Source: Ww85 sp963745765
GTDB taxonomy: Bacteria; Desulfobacterota; Desulfobulbia; Desulfobulbales; Desulfocapsaceae
Reading direction: 5' to 3'
NCBI GenBank assembly: GCA_963745765.1
Contig: CAVUYQ010000020.1
Coordinates: 62,001 to 126,000, forward strand
Length of the DNA: 64,000 bases
The notes below the pieces were generated by a model. It worked only from the letters and a program-made list of their open reading frames with translations, did no database searches and had not been told where the DNA came from. A program made the position numbers and the translations under genes. Numbering within the stretch: the first letter of the stretch is position 1; each line of letters opens with the position of its first letter. Of the stretch, positions 27,649-36,707 are shown piece after piece.

Positions 27649-28476
27649 TTATCGGTTTTTATTGTATGTTTCAATCATTGGCAGAATGGTTTCAGCCGCC
27701 TTTTTTGCAGCTGAATCCGGATCAGGTTCCGGCAGAATCTCAATCGATGACCAGCCGTCAAAGTTTGCCCTGCGCAAACCGTCAAAGACATCATCAAAAT
27801 CAAGATGTCCCCAACCGGGTGCCCAGCGGTTGGAATCGGCAAAGTGAATGTATTTCACCAAAGAAGCGTTCCTGGCAAGGCTATCTCCTATATGATCGTC
27901 CTCGATATTCATATGAAAGACATCCGGCATCAGTCCCAGATTGTCCCGGCCGACTTTGGCGAGCAGTTCCGCCCCCTGGTCGAGGTTGTTGACGAAATTG
28001 ATCTCGTAGCGGTTTACCGGTTCTATTATGACGGTTACCCCGCGTTCGCCGGCGTAATCGCATATCTGCCGCGAGGTCTCAATAAAGAGCTGTTCAGCCT
28101 CCTGTTGAGATTGTCCCTCAGCGATGAAACCTCTTGTCCTGCCGACATTGACCAACTGACCAAAGTCCGCGGCAAGATTGACCAGGTCAGCAAAGAGATC
28201 GATGACCATCCGGCGCTTCGAAACATCAGGGTGGGTAAAATAGAGACCGAGCGTGGCGAAGACCTGACCGGTGCTGATGCAGCTGACTTCCAGCTTGTGT
28301 TTTGACAGCCAGGAACTCAATTGATCAGGGTTAATGTCGTCCGCCGTTTTCAATGCGAGTTCAATACCGTGGTAACCAAGATCAGCTGCTTTAGAGATGG
28401 ATTCTTCAAATCCTCTCCACACGACAAAAGCAGAGGGTGGTGCCTGCTTGCCGGCAACTGCAACGGATAATTTCAT
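27649..28476 (-). CDS. Sugar phosphate isomerase/epimerase family TIM barrel
   Basis: 275 residues. Metal and acid/base residues typical of ketose epimerases and inosose dehydratases: IIEPVNRYEINFVNN (Glu, about 149), LMPDVFHMNIEDDH (Asp/His, about 182), YIHFADSNR (His, about 208), SIEILPEPD (Glu, about 244). The sequence differs clearly from the other epimerase at 23414-24283. ATG at 28476; GGAGGCGCAG lies upstream. First gene of a likely minus-strand operon with VOC, MFS and isomerase genes. The 248 bp upstream contain no recognised feature. Confidence 0.85.
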   Translation of the reverse strand: MKLSVAVAGKQAPPSAFVVWRGFEESISKAADLGYHGIELALKTADDINPDQLSSWLSKHKLEVSCISTGQVFATLGLYFTHPDVSKRRMVIDLFADLVNLAADFGQLVNVGRTRGFIAEGQSQQEAEQLFIETSRQICDYAGERGVTVIIEPVNRYEINFVNNLDQGAELLAKVGRDNLGLMPDVFHMNIEDDHIGDSLARNASLVKYIHFADSNRWAPGWGHLDFDDVFDGLRRANFDGWSSIEILPEPDPDSAAKKAAETILPMIETYNKNR

Positions 28477-28724
28477 CGTCCTGCGCCTCCTGTTTTCTCT
28501 TTTTTATCTGACCGTATCAGTAAAACCTTTCCTTCGGTCCGGCCATGCGGCATCAGAGATGCCATGCTCATGCGTATATCGCTTTCAAGTATATAACAAA
28601 ATGACGGATTACGCTCTCTTAACGATGCTTTTAGGCTACCCTTTATTATTCAGTACGAGGCGTAATCAAGAAGCGATGGATCGCACTGGTATCATAACTC
28701 CTGCTGCACATGTCGCTTAAAAAC

Positions 28725-29690
28725 CTACTCCGTCGGCGAGGCGGCAATTTTCTCGGCCTTGAGCAGTTCGATAAGAAAGGCATCCCTCTTTTCCAGCAGC
28801 GGTGCTACATCGCGTTTGGACCAGTCATAGAAACCAAGGCCCGACTTGACCCCCAGTTCTCCTGAAGCGGCCTTGTTTTCAAGCAAAGAGGCGGGCCTGG
28901 TTTCGTTGCACAGCACCCGGCACAGATAGCTCTGGATGGCATAAACCGTGTCAAGCCCGACCACGTCCTGATGTTCGAGGGGCCCGTACACCGGGAAGCG
29001 CCGTCCCAACCCATTTTTAATGGCCGTGTCCACATCCTCGACAGAGGCGATGCCTTCCTGGACAATCCAGATTGCCTCCCGGATAAGGGCATGAAAGAGC
29101 CGATTTCCCAATTGACCGGGAGTATCTTTAAGCACCACTACCGGTTTTTTCCCTGCATCCTTCAGGAGTTCGGTCAGAACAGCAATTGTCTGCGGGAAGG
29201 TCTTCTCCCCTTTGACTATTTCAACAAGCGGCATCAGATGCGGCGGATTCCAGAAGTGTATCACCGCGAAGCGACCCGGATGCTTGAGAGCGCCGGCCAG
29301 TTCAGTCGCCGGCAGACCAGAGGTGTTGGAGGCCAGGATGGTATCGACTGAACAGGACGCTTCAACACGTCCAAATAACTCCTGCTTGAGCCCGGAATTT
29401 TCCGCTATCGATTCAATAACCAGGTCTGCCTGCCTGACGACAGATGCAAGCTCGGTGCTTCCTTCTATTTTCGTAGCGATTCGGGCAGCCTGTTCTTCAG
29501 AAATACAATCGTTTTCAGCCAACAGGGCCGTAGCCCGGTGAAATGCCTGGATGCCCCGATCCACACTCTCGGTCGTCCGGGCATAGATGGTCACGCGACA
29601 CCCCGTCGAGGCAAGGGTATAAGCAATACCCGGGCCCATCTGGCCGCTGCCGATAACCACCGCGCGTCCTATCTTCCGGTGATTCACCAT
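28725..29690 (-). CDS. 3-hydroxyacyl-CoA dehydrogenase family protein
   Basis: 321 residues. NAD-binding Rossmann motif IGSGQMGPGIA at about 13-23, then catalytic dyad His/Glu in VIHFWNPPHLMPLVEIV (about 143-159) and the C-terminal dimerisation domain (DTPGQLGNRLFHALIREA). Oxidises 3-hydroxyacyl-CoA or an analogous beta-hydroxyacid with NAD; stand-alone proteins of this size also include L-gulonate 3-dehydrogenase and carnitine dehydrogenase, which would fit a sugar-acid island. ATG at 29690 with AAGGAG. Divergent from a CaiB-type CoA transferase across a 299-bp gap with no recognised element. Confidence 0.9.
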   Translation of the reverse strand: MVNHRKIGRAVVIGSGQMGPGIAYTLASTGCRVTIYARTTESVDRGIQAFHRATALLAENDCISEEQAARIATKIEGSTELASVVRQADLVIESIAENSGLKQELFGRVEASCSVDTILASNTSGLPATELAGALKHPGRFAVIHFWNPPHLMPLVEIVKGEKTFPQTIAVLTELLKDAGKKPVVVLKDTPGQLGNRLFHALIREAIWIVQEGIASVEDVDTAIKNGLGRRFPVYGPLEHQDVVGLDTVYAIQSYLCRVLCNETRPASLLENKAASGELGVKSGLGFYDWSKRDVAPLLEKRDAFLIELLKAEKIAASPTE

Positions 29691-29989
29691 GAAACCAACT
29701 CCTTTTCAATAAGCTTTCCCGCCATCCCGCAACTGCCGGACGACAGACAATAAAGGGTACCATGAAGCCGCAGGCTCAACCATGATAACAACTCTTTCAT
29801 ACCAGCTGACTTTACCCTTGACTCTTCCATTTGGGAAAGCTTATTTTGCCACCATGCCAGCAATTTTGAACAGGCAGGATCCAGGCGGCGCTTCCTGCCC
29901 GCATCACGCCGGGAAAAATCGGAGGAATTGACGATAATCCTCTCAACCACCAGGTTGACGGCACTTTAAAAGGCAACAGGAGAACACTC

Positions 29990-31183
29990 ATGCTTGATCT
30001 TCTTGACGGTATACGCATTGTCAGTTTCAATCATTTCCTGATGGGTCCCCTGGGCATTCAGATCCTCGCCGATATGGGAGCCGATGTCATCTGCGTCGAA
30101 TCCATTGCCGGAGGTTTTCAGCGTCGTTTTGGCGGGGCAAAAACCTTTATCGATGGTGACGGTTCATCCTTCCATCTGGCCGGCCGAAACAAGCGTAATA
30201 TCGCCTTGAACCTCAAAACAGAAAAGGGTGTGACAATCGCCCGGACCCTTATTGAAAGGGCTGACGTCGTCACCGAGAACTTCCGGCCGGGAGTGATGCA
30301 GCGGCTCGGACTTGGTTATGAAGCTTTATCCAGCCTCAATCCCGGATTGATTTACGCGGCAGCGACAGGATTTGGCTCTTCCGGCCCCGGTGCAGACCGT
30401 CCGGGACAGGATCTCCTGATCCAGGCCCTCTCCGGACTGGCAATGATAAGCGGAAGCAGAGCAAGCGGACCACACGCCGTCGGTGTTTCCATCGCCGACC
30501 ACCACGGCGCTGCATTGTATGCACTCGGTATCCTGGGCGCCCTGATCCGTCGCCGGACCAGCGGCAGGGGATGCTTTGTCGATGTGGACCTGATGTCGGC
30601 CGCAATCGATTTGCAGGTCGAATCTTTCGTCAGTTATTTCAATGGCGATCAGCAGCAGTCCCTGCTCTCTCCCGACCCGATCGGCGGCTGGTATAATGCG
30701 GCTCCCTACGGGATATATGGTGCCAAAGACGGTCATCTGGCCATCTCGCACTGTGATCTCGGTGTACTGGCGGACGGTCTTGATCTGCCAGCATTAAAAG
30801 CATACATCGGCAGCGATCTTTTTGAGCGCCGGGAAGAGGTCGCCGGGTTGCTTTCCGGGAAGTTGGCCACGCTTGAACGCGACCAGGTATTGGCGCGTCT
30901 TACTTCTCTGAAGGTCTGGTGCGCTCCGGTAAACAATTATGACACCGTCGCCTGCGATCCCCAGGTTCAACATAATCGAAATTTCATTTTCGCCACCAGC
31001 GCCAAGGGTACACCGATGACCCTGGTGAATCATCCGGTCCGCTATGACGGCGCCGTTGCCGAAATGCGTATCCCGCCGCAGCCGCTGGGCGCGCAATCAG
31101 CTGAAATTCTGATGGAATTGGGCTGGGACGAACAGTCTATCAGAGAACTGGTCAACGAAAATGTCATCGCTCTGGCAGAGTGA
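29990..31183 (+). CDS. CaiB/BaiF family (family III) CoA transferase
   Basis: 397 residues. Family III transferase that moves CoA between carboxylic acids by a covalent aspartyl intermediate. Visible markers are NHFLMGPLGIQILADMGADV at the N-terminus, the GRNKRNIALNLK loop, NFRPGVMQRLGLGYE, and the catalytic Asp in SIADHHGAALYALG at about 165-178. Substrate unknown. ATG at 29990 with AGGAG upstream. Divergent from a hydroxyacyl-CoA dehydrogenase and followed by a hairpin shared with the convergent LarA-like pair. Confidence 0.92.
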   Translation: MLDLLDGIRIVSFNHFLMGPLGIQILADMGADVICVESIAGGFQRRFGGAKTFIDGDGSSFHLAGRNKRNIALNLKTEKGVTIARTLIERADVVTENFRPGVMQRLGLGYEALSSLNPGLIYAAATGFGSSGPGADRPGQDLLIQALSGLAMISGSRASGPHAVGVSIADHHGAALYALGILGALIRRRTSGRGCFVDVDLMSAAIDLQVESFVSYFNGDQQQSLLSPDPIGGWYNAAPYGIYGAKDGHLAISHCDLGVLADGLDLPALKAYIGSDLFERREEVAGLLSGKLATLERDQVLARLTSLKVWCAPVNNYDTVACDPQVQHNRNFIFATSAKGTPMTLVNHPVRYDGAVAEMRIPPQPLGAQSAEILMELGWDEQSIRELVNENVIALAE

Positions 31184-31293
31184 AGCGGGTATTGCAGATG
31201 GTCATGAACAACCTGGAAATCAATATCCCGGCAGCCGGCTTCTCAGCTGTCGCTGAAAAACACCAAAGATAACAGCAATCGCGAAAAAACATC

Positions 31294-31343
31294 CGCCTGC
31301 CTGAGCTCCGTTTAGAATTGTAAAATCAGGACTCAGGCAGGCG
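31294..31343. terminator. Bidirectional hairpin between convergent genes
   Basis: CGCCTGCCTGAG (31294-31305) pairs perfectly with CTCAGGCAGGCG (31332-31343) around a 26-nt loop. No long T tract on either side. It sits between the CoA transferase and the small minus-strand gene. Confidence 0.55.
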
Positions 31344-31378
31344 CAGCGGTGCACGGAAGATCCCGGAAGCGACTGTTT

Positions 31379-31690
31379 TCAGCTGTGCTCTTTCTTTAAA
31401 TGCTCAGCGATGGGTGCGAAATCATAGGATGGATAGACCTCATAGCGGAATGCGCCCCAGGCCTTCTGCTCCATGAACCTGTTGAGACTGCGCAACCCGT
31501 CAGGCTCCAGCCGCAAATTTATAACGAACCCGTAAGACATGGCAACCACCCAGGACACCAGCTCTGAACCCTCCGGTGGAAAATCCCGATAAAATCCGGT
31601 AGCACGGAGATGGTTCATGATCTCCTCCAGGGTTTTGGCTTGATCGTGGCGCAGAATAACCGTTACCATCAACTTTTTCTCATCTGTCAT
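31379..31690 (-). CDS. Small unrecognised protein next to LarA-like gene
   Basis: 103 residues, not recognised. Soluble, no Cys clusters, predicted mixed alpha/beta fold: KKLMVTVILRHDQAKTLEEI opens with a strand-helix reminiscent of a ferredoxin-like (PII/ACT-type) fold, and the middle has WVVAMSYGFVINLRLEPDGL. ATG at 31690 follows AGGGAG at good spacing and it lies 30 bp after the LarA-like gene, so it is a real second gene of that transcript. It may be an accessory or regulatory partner; no function can be assigned. Confidence 0.65.
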   Translation of the reverse strand: MTDEKKLMVTVILRHDQAKTLEEIMNHLRATGFYRDFPPEGSELVSWVVAMSYGFVINLRLEPDGLRSLNRFMEQKAWGAFRYEVYPSYDFAPIAEHLKKEHS

Positions 31691-31719
31691 GATTCTGTTC
31701 TCCCTGTTTCTTCCCCCGG

Positions 31720-32997
31720 TTAAAATGCCGGGCGGATGGTATTCTCAGCATCAAATTCCATGGTAAACGGTCCTTCAACAAGGGTAAAACCGGCCTTGGC
31801 CGACAGCTCTTCAACAAGGGCTTCGGAAACCAGCAGATCCCTGAGATGCAGGGTGTCCCTGATTCTGACAAGCCGGACCTTGCTGAAATCAAGAATATTG
31901 CAGGTCAGAATAGCAGCCCGGATGGCGTCATAATCCGTGGGCAGTATCATCGGCATCCGGGCAACACTGGTAACGGTTGCTATCAGGGAGTTGACATAAG
32001 TCGTTTCCAGATCCGCTTCGTCAAAGAGACGACGGGTGCAGATATCCGCCTGACCGATGCCGATGACGTTGCCATGGGATTTTGGGGTGACAGACAGAAT
32101 GGCCAGTTTTTCAACCGTCGGGCCGCCCTTTGCGTAGGGTGTTGAATAGCGGCCGGTGATATTCGGATCCATACCGTCCCCGGAAATTTCTTTGCCCATC
32201 CGGTCGACGACAAGGACATCGATCAGATCGATGCCGATGGAGGGCATGTTGCCCTTTGAAATTTTCAGGAGTTCCGGCTCACGCTCGAAGATATCGTCAG
32301 CATCTATTACTTCAATGATCGAGACGTTTTCGCAGGCATCCTCTATGACGGCAACACCGAACAGTACCGGACATTTTTTCAGTTTCATCGCGGCCATGGC
32401 CACAATGTTTTCGCCCATCTTGCCGAAACCGAGCTGGTGGCAGGTTTTGGCACCCCGATCATTGCCGAGGCCGATGGCCAGCATTTTGACCAGGCCGCTT
32501 TCATACTTGTTGTGAAAGGCCGTGTGGGTCTTCACACGGTTAATCAAAACGATTCCGTCACCTTCCATGGCCACCCGGTCAATGTAGACAGGCAAACCAT
32601 TCGCCAGCGTCCCGATTTCGATAACATCAACATGTGCACGCACCGGACAGCCGACCGTGTCTTCGGTAACCCCGAGTCCGGCGAGGAGTTCCTGCTGCCC
32701 CTCGGGTGAGGCCTTACCATGGCTCGCCATAGCGGAAACAATAAACGGTTCAAAGCCAAGTTCTTTCAGGGTGCCAACCACTGATGCGGTAATTTTTCTG
32801 ATATCGGCGACGCCTCTGCTCCCCACGGCAACCGCAATTTTTGCACCGGCCGGCAACCCTTTCAGGCGGCCAAGGGAGCATATCTGCTCTCTGCAAGCAC
32901 CTTCAATGTCGGCCAATGGCTTGGCCGGGAAATCCTGCCTGACCCGGTACATTGGCGGAATTTTTATATCCGCCAGTAACGATCTAACCTTTTCCAT
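31720..32997 (-). CDS. LarA-like protein (DUF2088; nickel-pincer-cofactor isomerase family)
   Basis: 425 residues. Resembles LarA-type racemases/epimerases: VAVGSRGVADI near 55-65, MASHGKASPEGQQELLAGLG near 90-109, then DGIVLINRVKTHTAFHNKYE and SGLVKMLAIGLGNDRGAKTC with the Lys and His positions that in LarA hold the nickel-pincer nucleotide and do acid/base chemistry. Family members racemise or epimerise alpha-hydroxyacids, including sugar acids, so an epimerase for an aldonate or lactate-like acid is plausible. The cofactor synthesis genes larB, larC and larE are not in the window. ATG at 32997 has AAAGGA upstream. It is co-transcribed with the small downstream protein. Confidence 0.8.
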   Translation of the reverse strand: MEKVRSLLADIKIPPMYRVRQDFPAKPLADIEGACREQICSLGRLKGLPAGAKIAVAVGSRGVADIRKITASVVGTLKELGFEPFIVSAMASHGKASPEGQQELLAGLGVTEDTVGCPVRAHVDVIEIGTLANGLPVYIDRVAMEGDGIVLINRVKTHTAFHNKYESGLVKMLAIGLGNDRGAKTCHQLGFGKMGENIVAMAAMKLKKCPVLFGVAVIEDACENVSIIEVIDADDIFEREPELLKISKGNMPSIGIDLIDVLVVDRMGKEISGDGMDPNITGRYSTPYAKGGPTVEKLAILSVTPKSHGNVIGIGQADICTRRLFDEADLETTYVNSLIATVTSVARMPMILPTDYDAIRAAILTCNILDFSKVRLVRIRDTLHLRDLLVSEALVEELSAKAGFTLVEGPFTMEFDAENTIRPAF

Positions 32998-33019
32998 ATC
33001 ATTCTTTCCTTTGAATAAT

Positions 33020-33180
33020 GATGGCGTCGTAAAAACTTCGATCTACTGCGTCGTGGAACTTTTTCCGGCGCTCGGCATACTACCTGTATGCCTTCGCACC
33101 TGAAAAACTACCACTCCTTGTTTATCTGTGTTTTTACTTAGCCATCTTTTGGAGTGCAATAGACTTTTTACGAGTATGTC
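33020..33180. repeat. Palindromic repeat D, about 160 bp
   Basis: Ends GATGGCGTCGTAAAAACTT and AGACTTTTTACGAGTATGTC are imperfect inverted repeats. The centre has a perfect hairpin GGCATAC-TACCT-GTATGCC. A second end-only copy is at 7943-7962. Non-coding. Confidence 0.55.
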
Positions 33181-33185
33181 AATAA

Positions 33186-33262
33186 TGGTCTCCTTGAATA
33201 ACCACCTTCCCACCCGATCTCCACGTTACGCTCGAACGATGTCTGATTATACAAAGTACCCT
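33186..33262. repeat. Palindromic repeat C3
   Basis: Ends TCTCCTTGAATAA and TTATACAAAGTACC; interior CGTTACGCTCGAACGA (33224-33239) is the inverse of the core of copy C2 with one mismatch. It directly follows repeat D, so this 320-bp gap is filled by repeats. Confidence 0.6.
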
Positions 33263-33340
33263 GATTTGTGCCGCCTGTGATACACTGAAGTTTTCTCCGG
33301 CACGATAAACACAGCAACAGTAATTATACCTGAATTTTTC

Positions 33341-34498
33341 TTATTGTGAAAAATGTCTGACAAAGTCCCGGTCCATGTCAATGCCAAGCCCCGGCCCCTG
33401 CGGTATTGACACAAAGCCTCCATTCTTCCTGACCTGGTCCAGAATTCCAAGCGGTGTTGCCAGAAGCTCTTCACGAAATCTGTTTGGCGTGGTGTCATAT
33501 TCCAGCATCGGCTGGACGGGATGCGCTCCTCCCGGGAGATCGGGAAGAGCCGCCAGCAGATGGAGGTTTGTGGCGACAGCGACAGCGGAACCCCAGACAT
33601 GGTTTACCACCGGGACAAAGTGGGCATGAGCGAGGGCCAGTACTTTCTGGTATTCCGTAATGCCACCCAGCCCACATACTTCCGGCTGCAGGACGTCTAC
33701 ACACCTATCCTCGATTAAATCCCTGAATCCCCAGCGGGTAAATTCCCCTTCGCCTCCGGCAATGTTCATATCCAATGCCTGGCACAGGTCCCGATAGCCC
33801 TGATGGTCTTCAGAGGCGACCGGCTCTTCAAACCAGTACACGCCCAGCCTTTCGAGTTCCCTGCCCAGCGGGATGGCCTCCCTTGCGGTGTAGGCATGGT
33901 TAGCATCGACCATCAACTTGATATCGGGGCCAATCGACTGCCGGACAGCTTCCACCAGGGCGATATCCTTTTCGGGCCCTAACCCGATTTTCATCTTTAC
34001 CGCCTGAAAGCCCCGCTCGATAATCGATGCACTCTCATTGCCGAACCGGGTAGGCAGATCAGGTACCCGCTGCAGCATCATACCATATCCATAGACCGGG
34101 ATCGTTTGTCTGAAGGCTCCTCCGAGCAGCCGATAGACAGGAAGATCCAGGGCCTTGCCGGCTATGTCCCACAGGGCGATATCAACACCGGAGAGAGACT
34201 GGATCGGCATGCCTTTCTGACCGTGATCGCGCAGCAGGTTATAAACCTTGTGCCAGATAACCTCACGGTCGAGCGGATTCATCCCTTCGATCATCGGTTT
34301 GATCACTTTTTCAACAATGGTCCGGTTGGCAAAAGCAACGTTTCCGCCACCGAAACATTCCCCCCAGCCGCTGATGCCCTCATCGGTGATCACCTCGACA
34401 ATATGGGCGGTTCTCATGCTATAATACTGCTGCGAATATCCCAGTTCTTCTTCAAGCGGGTATTGAAGCACATAGCTTTTTACATCGGTAATCCTCAT
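33341..34498 (-). CDS. Mandelate racemase/muconate lactonizing enzyme family (sugar-acid dehydratase or galactarolactone cycloisomerase-like)
   Basis: 385 residues of the enolase superfamily. The catalytic barrel shows K-x-K in AVKMKIGLGPE (about 165), Mg ligands Asp in MVDANHAYT (about 195), Glu in WFEEPV (about 221) and Glu in AGGEGEF (about 247), plus His in PVVNHVWGSAVA (about 297). Such enzymes dehydrate aldonates/aldarates or cycloisomerise galactarolactone. In this neighbourhood, with uronate dehydrogenase and an amidohydrolase at 38.9-40.6 kb, the galactarate/galactarolactone branch is the preferred guess. ATG at 34498 with GGGGAG. Divergent from the IlvD/Edd dehydratase across a region holding a TGGTAATACCA palindrome. 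Confidence 0.85.
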   Translation of the reverse strand: MRITDVKSYVLQYPLEEELGYSQQYYSMRTAHIVEVITDEGISGWGECFGGGNVAFANRTIVEKVIKPMIEGMNPLDREVIWHKVYNLLRDHGQKGMPIQSLSGVDIALWDIAGKALDLPVYRLLGGAFRQTIPVYGYGMMLQRVPDLPTRFGNESASIIERGFQAVKMKIGLGPEKDIALVEAVRQSIGPDIKLMVDANHAYTAREAIPLGRELERLGVYWFEEPVASEDHQGYRDLCQALDMNIAGGEGEFTRWGFRDLIEDRCVDVLQPEVCGLGGITEYQKVLALAHAHFVPVVNHVWGSAVAVATNLHLLAALPDLPGGAHPVQPMLEYDTTPNRFREELLATPLGILDQVRKNGGFVSIPQGPGLGIDMDRDFVRHFSQ

Positions 34499-34893
34499 CT
34501 GATGACTCCCCTGTGTGTTCGAACCTTAACTCCCGGCTGCTTTACATAATCACCCCTTCACCCGGTCCCTGCATTATGCCCGAAATTTTGTCCTCGCAAC
34601 AGGAGTTTTACTCTGCAAAGGCAGCTTCTTTCCGGGCACCCGGCACCACCACGACCGTGCAGTGTCGGCCGAACCTCCTTTCAAACCTTTATTGAAGCTG
34701 AATTTACCATCAAAAATCTGGTAATACCAATTATTTAAACAGGAAGAAACAGCAATTTTTTCTGATCCGGGAAAGAAGTGCAACAACGCCGGAAAGACTT
34801 GAAGATAAGAAGCTATTATGGCAATGTAATGCTGTATTTCTCAACCACCTGCAATAAGTTTAAAATGACAATAAAGTAAATGAACCGGGAGAC
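34499..34893. promoter_or_regulatory. Divergent intergenic region with TGGTAATACCA operator candidate
   Basis: The 395-bp gap has no credible gene. TGGTAATACCA (34719-34729), flanked by AT-rich sequence, fits the TGGT-N3-ACCA pattern also present at 11363 and 19147. A GntR-family regulator could control both the enolase-superfamily and the IlvD/Edd dehydratase from here. Confidence 0.4.
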
Positions 34894-36621
34894 ATGAGAA
34901 TGAGTACAGATAAAAAGGGCATGCGCCGCAGCCTGACCAACTACGGAGATGCGGAATTTTCCCTCTATCTTCGTAAAGCCTTTATCAAGGCTATGGGTTA
35001 TACCGAGGACTCCCTCGGCAGGACGGTGATCGGTATCGTCAATACCTTCAGCGGATACAATCCCTGCCATGCAAACGTTCCTGATATTGTTGCGGCAGTT
35101 AAACGCGGCGTCATGCTTGCCGGTGGTCTGCCGATAGAATTTCCGACAATCTCACTGCACGAATCCTTCGCCTATCCAACCAGCATGTTCCTGCGCAACC
35201 TGATGGCCATGGACACCGAGGAAATGATGCGGGCCCAGCCGATGGATGCGGTGGTGCTGATCGGCGGCTGCGACAAGACCGTCCCCGCGCAGCTGATGGC
35301 AGCAGCCAGTGCCAATATCCCGGCCATATCAGTGGTAACGGGGCCAATGCTTTCCGGCAGCCACCGCGGAGTGCGCATCGGCGCCTGTACCGACTGCAGG
35401 CGTTTCTGGGGCCAGTATCGTGCAGGCGAGATTGAACAGGACGAAATTGAAGAGATTACCAACAATCTCGTACCAAGCGCCGGTACCTGCGGCGTTATGG
35501 GCACGGCCAGTACCATTGCCTGCATGACCGAGGCACTCGGGATGATGCTGCCCGGCGGTGCGACGATTCCTGCGGTCCTCGCTGATCGTCTTCGCCATGC
35601 AGAAACTGCGGGAGCACGTGCCGTAGCCATGGCCGATGAAGGCCTGACTCCCGATAAGATCATGACTCCCGCCGCCCTGGCCAATGCGCTGCGAATCCTG
35701 CTGGCCATAGGCGGTTCAACCAACGGCATCGTGCACCTGGCTGCCGTTGCCGGCCGTCTCGGTATCGAAGTAGACTACCAGGCCTTCGATAGCATGGGCA
35801 GGGAAACACCGGTGTTGATCGACCTGAAACCCTCCGGGCAATATTACATGGATGACCTGCACAAGGCGGGCGGCATGGCACCGATTTTCCGTGAATTGAA
35901 ACCCTTGCTGAACCTGGAATGCCTGACGGTAACCGGCCGGAGCCTGGGCGAGGAGATAGACGACATGCCGGCGCCTTTCGAGCAGCATGTTGTCCGGCCT
36001 TTTGCCAAGCCCATCCACAGCGGCGGTTCAATTGCCGTTCTCGGCGGCAACCTGGCCGGGGACGGGGCCATCATCAAGCAATCGGCAAGCACCAAAGAAC
36101 TGCTGGTGCACACAGGCCGGGCCGTCGTTTTCGAGTCGCTGGAAGATCTGGCCAACCGTATAGATGCTGACGATCTCGACGTCACCGGCGACGATGTACT
36201 CGTCATGCGCAATGCCGGACCGCGCGGTGCACCGGGAATGCCGGAGGCAGGTTATATTCCGATCCCGCGCAAGCTGGCCCAGCAGGGGGTAAAAGATATG
36301 GTCCGCATCTCAGATGCCCGCATGAGCGGCACCGCTTTCGGCACGATCATTCTGCATGCCAGCCCGGAAGCCGCCGTTGGCGGGCCGCTGGCCCTGGTCC
36401 GCAACGGTGACATGATCAGCCTGAACGCACCGGAGAGAACACTCACCCTTGATGTACCCGAGGAGGAGCTTCAACGTCGCCGAACCGAACTTGCACCTCC
36501 TGCCAAAACCACCAATATGCGGGGCTATCTGCGCATGTTTCACGAACATGTTACCCAGGCAGGCAGCGGCTGTGATTTCGATTTCCTGGTGCCGGGAAAA
36601 CCGGACAGGAAAACACCCTGA
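34894..36621 (+). CDS. IlvD/Edd family dehydratase (pentonate/sugar-acid type)
   Basis: 575 residues. Dehydrates an aldonic acid to its 2-keto-3-deoxy form using an Fe-S cluster. Signature segments: NTFSGYNPCHANVPDI at about 50-65, GGCDKTVPAQLMAA at about 124-137, SAGTCGVMGTASTIACMTEA at about 192-211 and the C-terminal ISDARMSGTAFGTIILH. The Cys pattern and length match arabinonate/xylonate-type dehydratases, not the IlvD at 1-1089. Start ATG 34894 (GGGAG 5 bp upstream) or 34900. Faces a strong terminator shared with the convergent hydroxyacid dehydrogenase. Confidence 0.92.
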   Translation: MRMSTDKKGMRRSLTNYGDAEFSLYLRKAFIKAMGYTEDSLGRTVIGIVNTFSGYNPCHANVPDIVAAVKRGVMLAGGLPIEFPTISLHESFAYPTSMFLRNLMAMDTEEMMRAQPMDAVVLIGGCDKTVPAQLMAAASANIPAISVVTGPMLSGSHRGVRIGACTDCRRFWGQYRAGEIEQDEIEEITNNLVPSAGTCGVMGTASTIACMTEALGMMLPGGATIPAVLADRLRHAETAGARAVAMADEGLTPDKIMTPAALANALRILLAIGGSTNGIVHLAAVAGRLGIEVDYQAFDSMGRETPVLIDLKPSGQYYMDDLHKAGGMAPIFRELKPLLNLECLTVTGRSLGEEIDDMPAPFEQHVVRPFAKPIHSGGSIAVLGGNLAGDGAIIKQSASTKELLVHTGRAVVFESLEDLANRIDADDLDVTGDDVLVMRNAGPRGAPGMPEAGYIPIPRKLAQQGVKDMVRISDARMSGTAFGTIILHASPEAAVGGPLALVRNGDMISLNAPERTLTLDVPEEELQRRRTELAPPAKTTNMRGYLRMFHEHVTQAGSGCDFDFLVPGKPDRKTP

Positions 36622-36660
36622 GTCAGCTGCCGGCAGAGCAGCGCAAGACTGTGGCAGACA

Positions 36661-36702
36661 GGCAGCGGCTCCGACCTGAGTGTTCAGGACGGAGCCGCTG
36701 CC
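36661..36702. terminator. Strong bidirectional terminator
   Basis: GGCAGCGGCTCCG (36661-36673) / CGGAGCCGCTGCC (36690-36702), perfect 13-bp stem, with an inner CCTGA/TCAGG pair in the loop. It separates convergent genes ending at 36621 and 36708; TTCAGGTTTTC follows on the + strand. Confidence 0.8.
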
Positions 36703-36707
36703 ATTGT

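Noticed and set aside
29684..29950. 88-codon minus-strand frame just upstream of the 3-hydroxyacyl-CoA dehydrogenase, overlapping its start
   Set aside because: GTG start without a ribosome site, no recognisable domain, low-complexity composition. Possible leader gene, but not supported.
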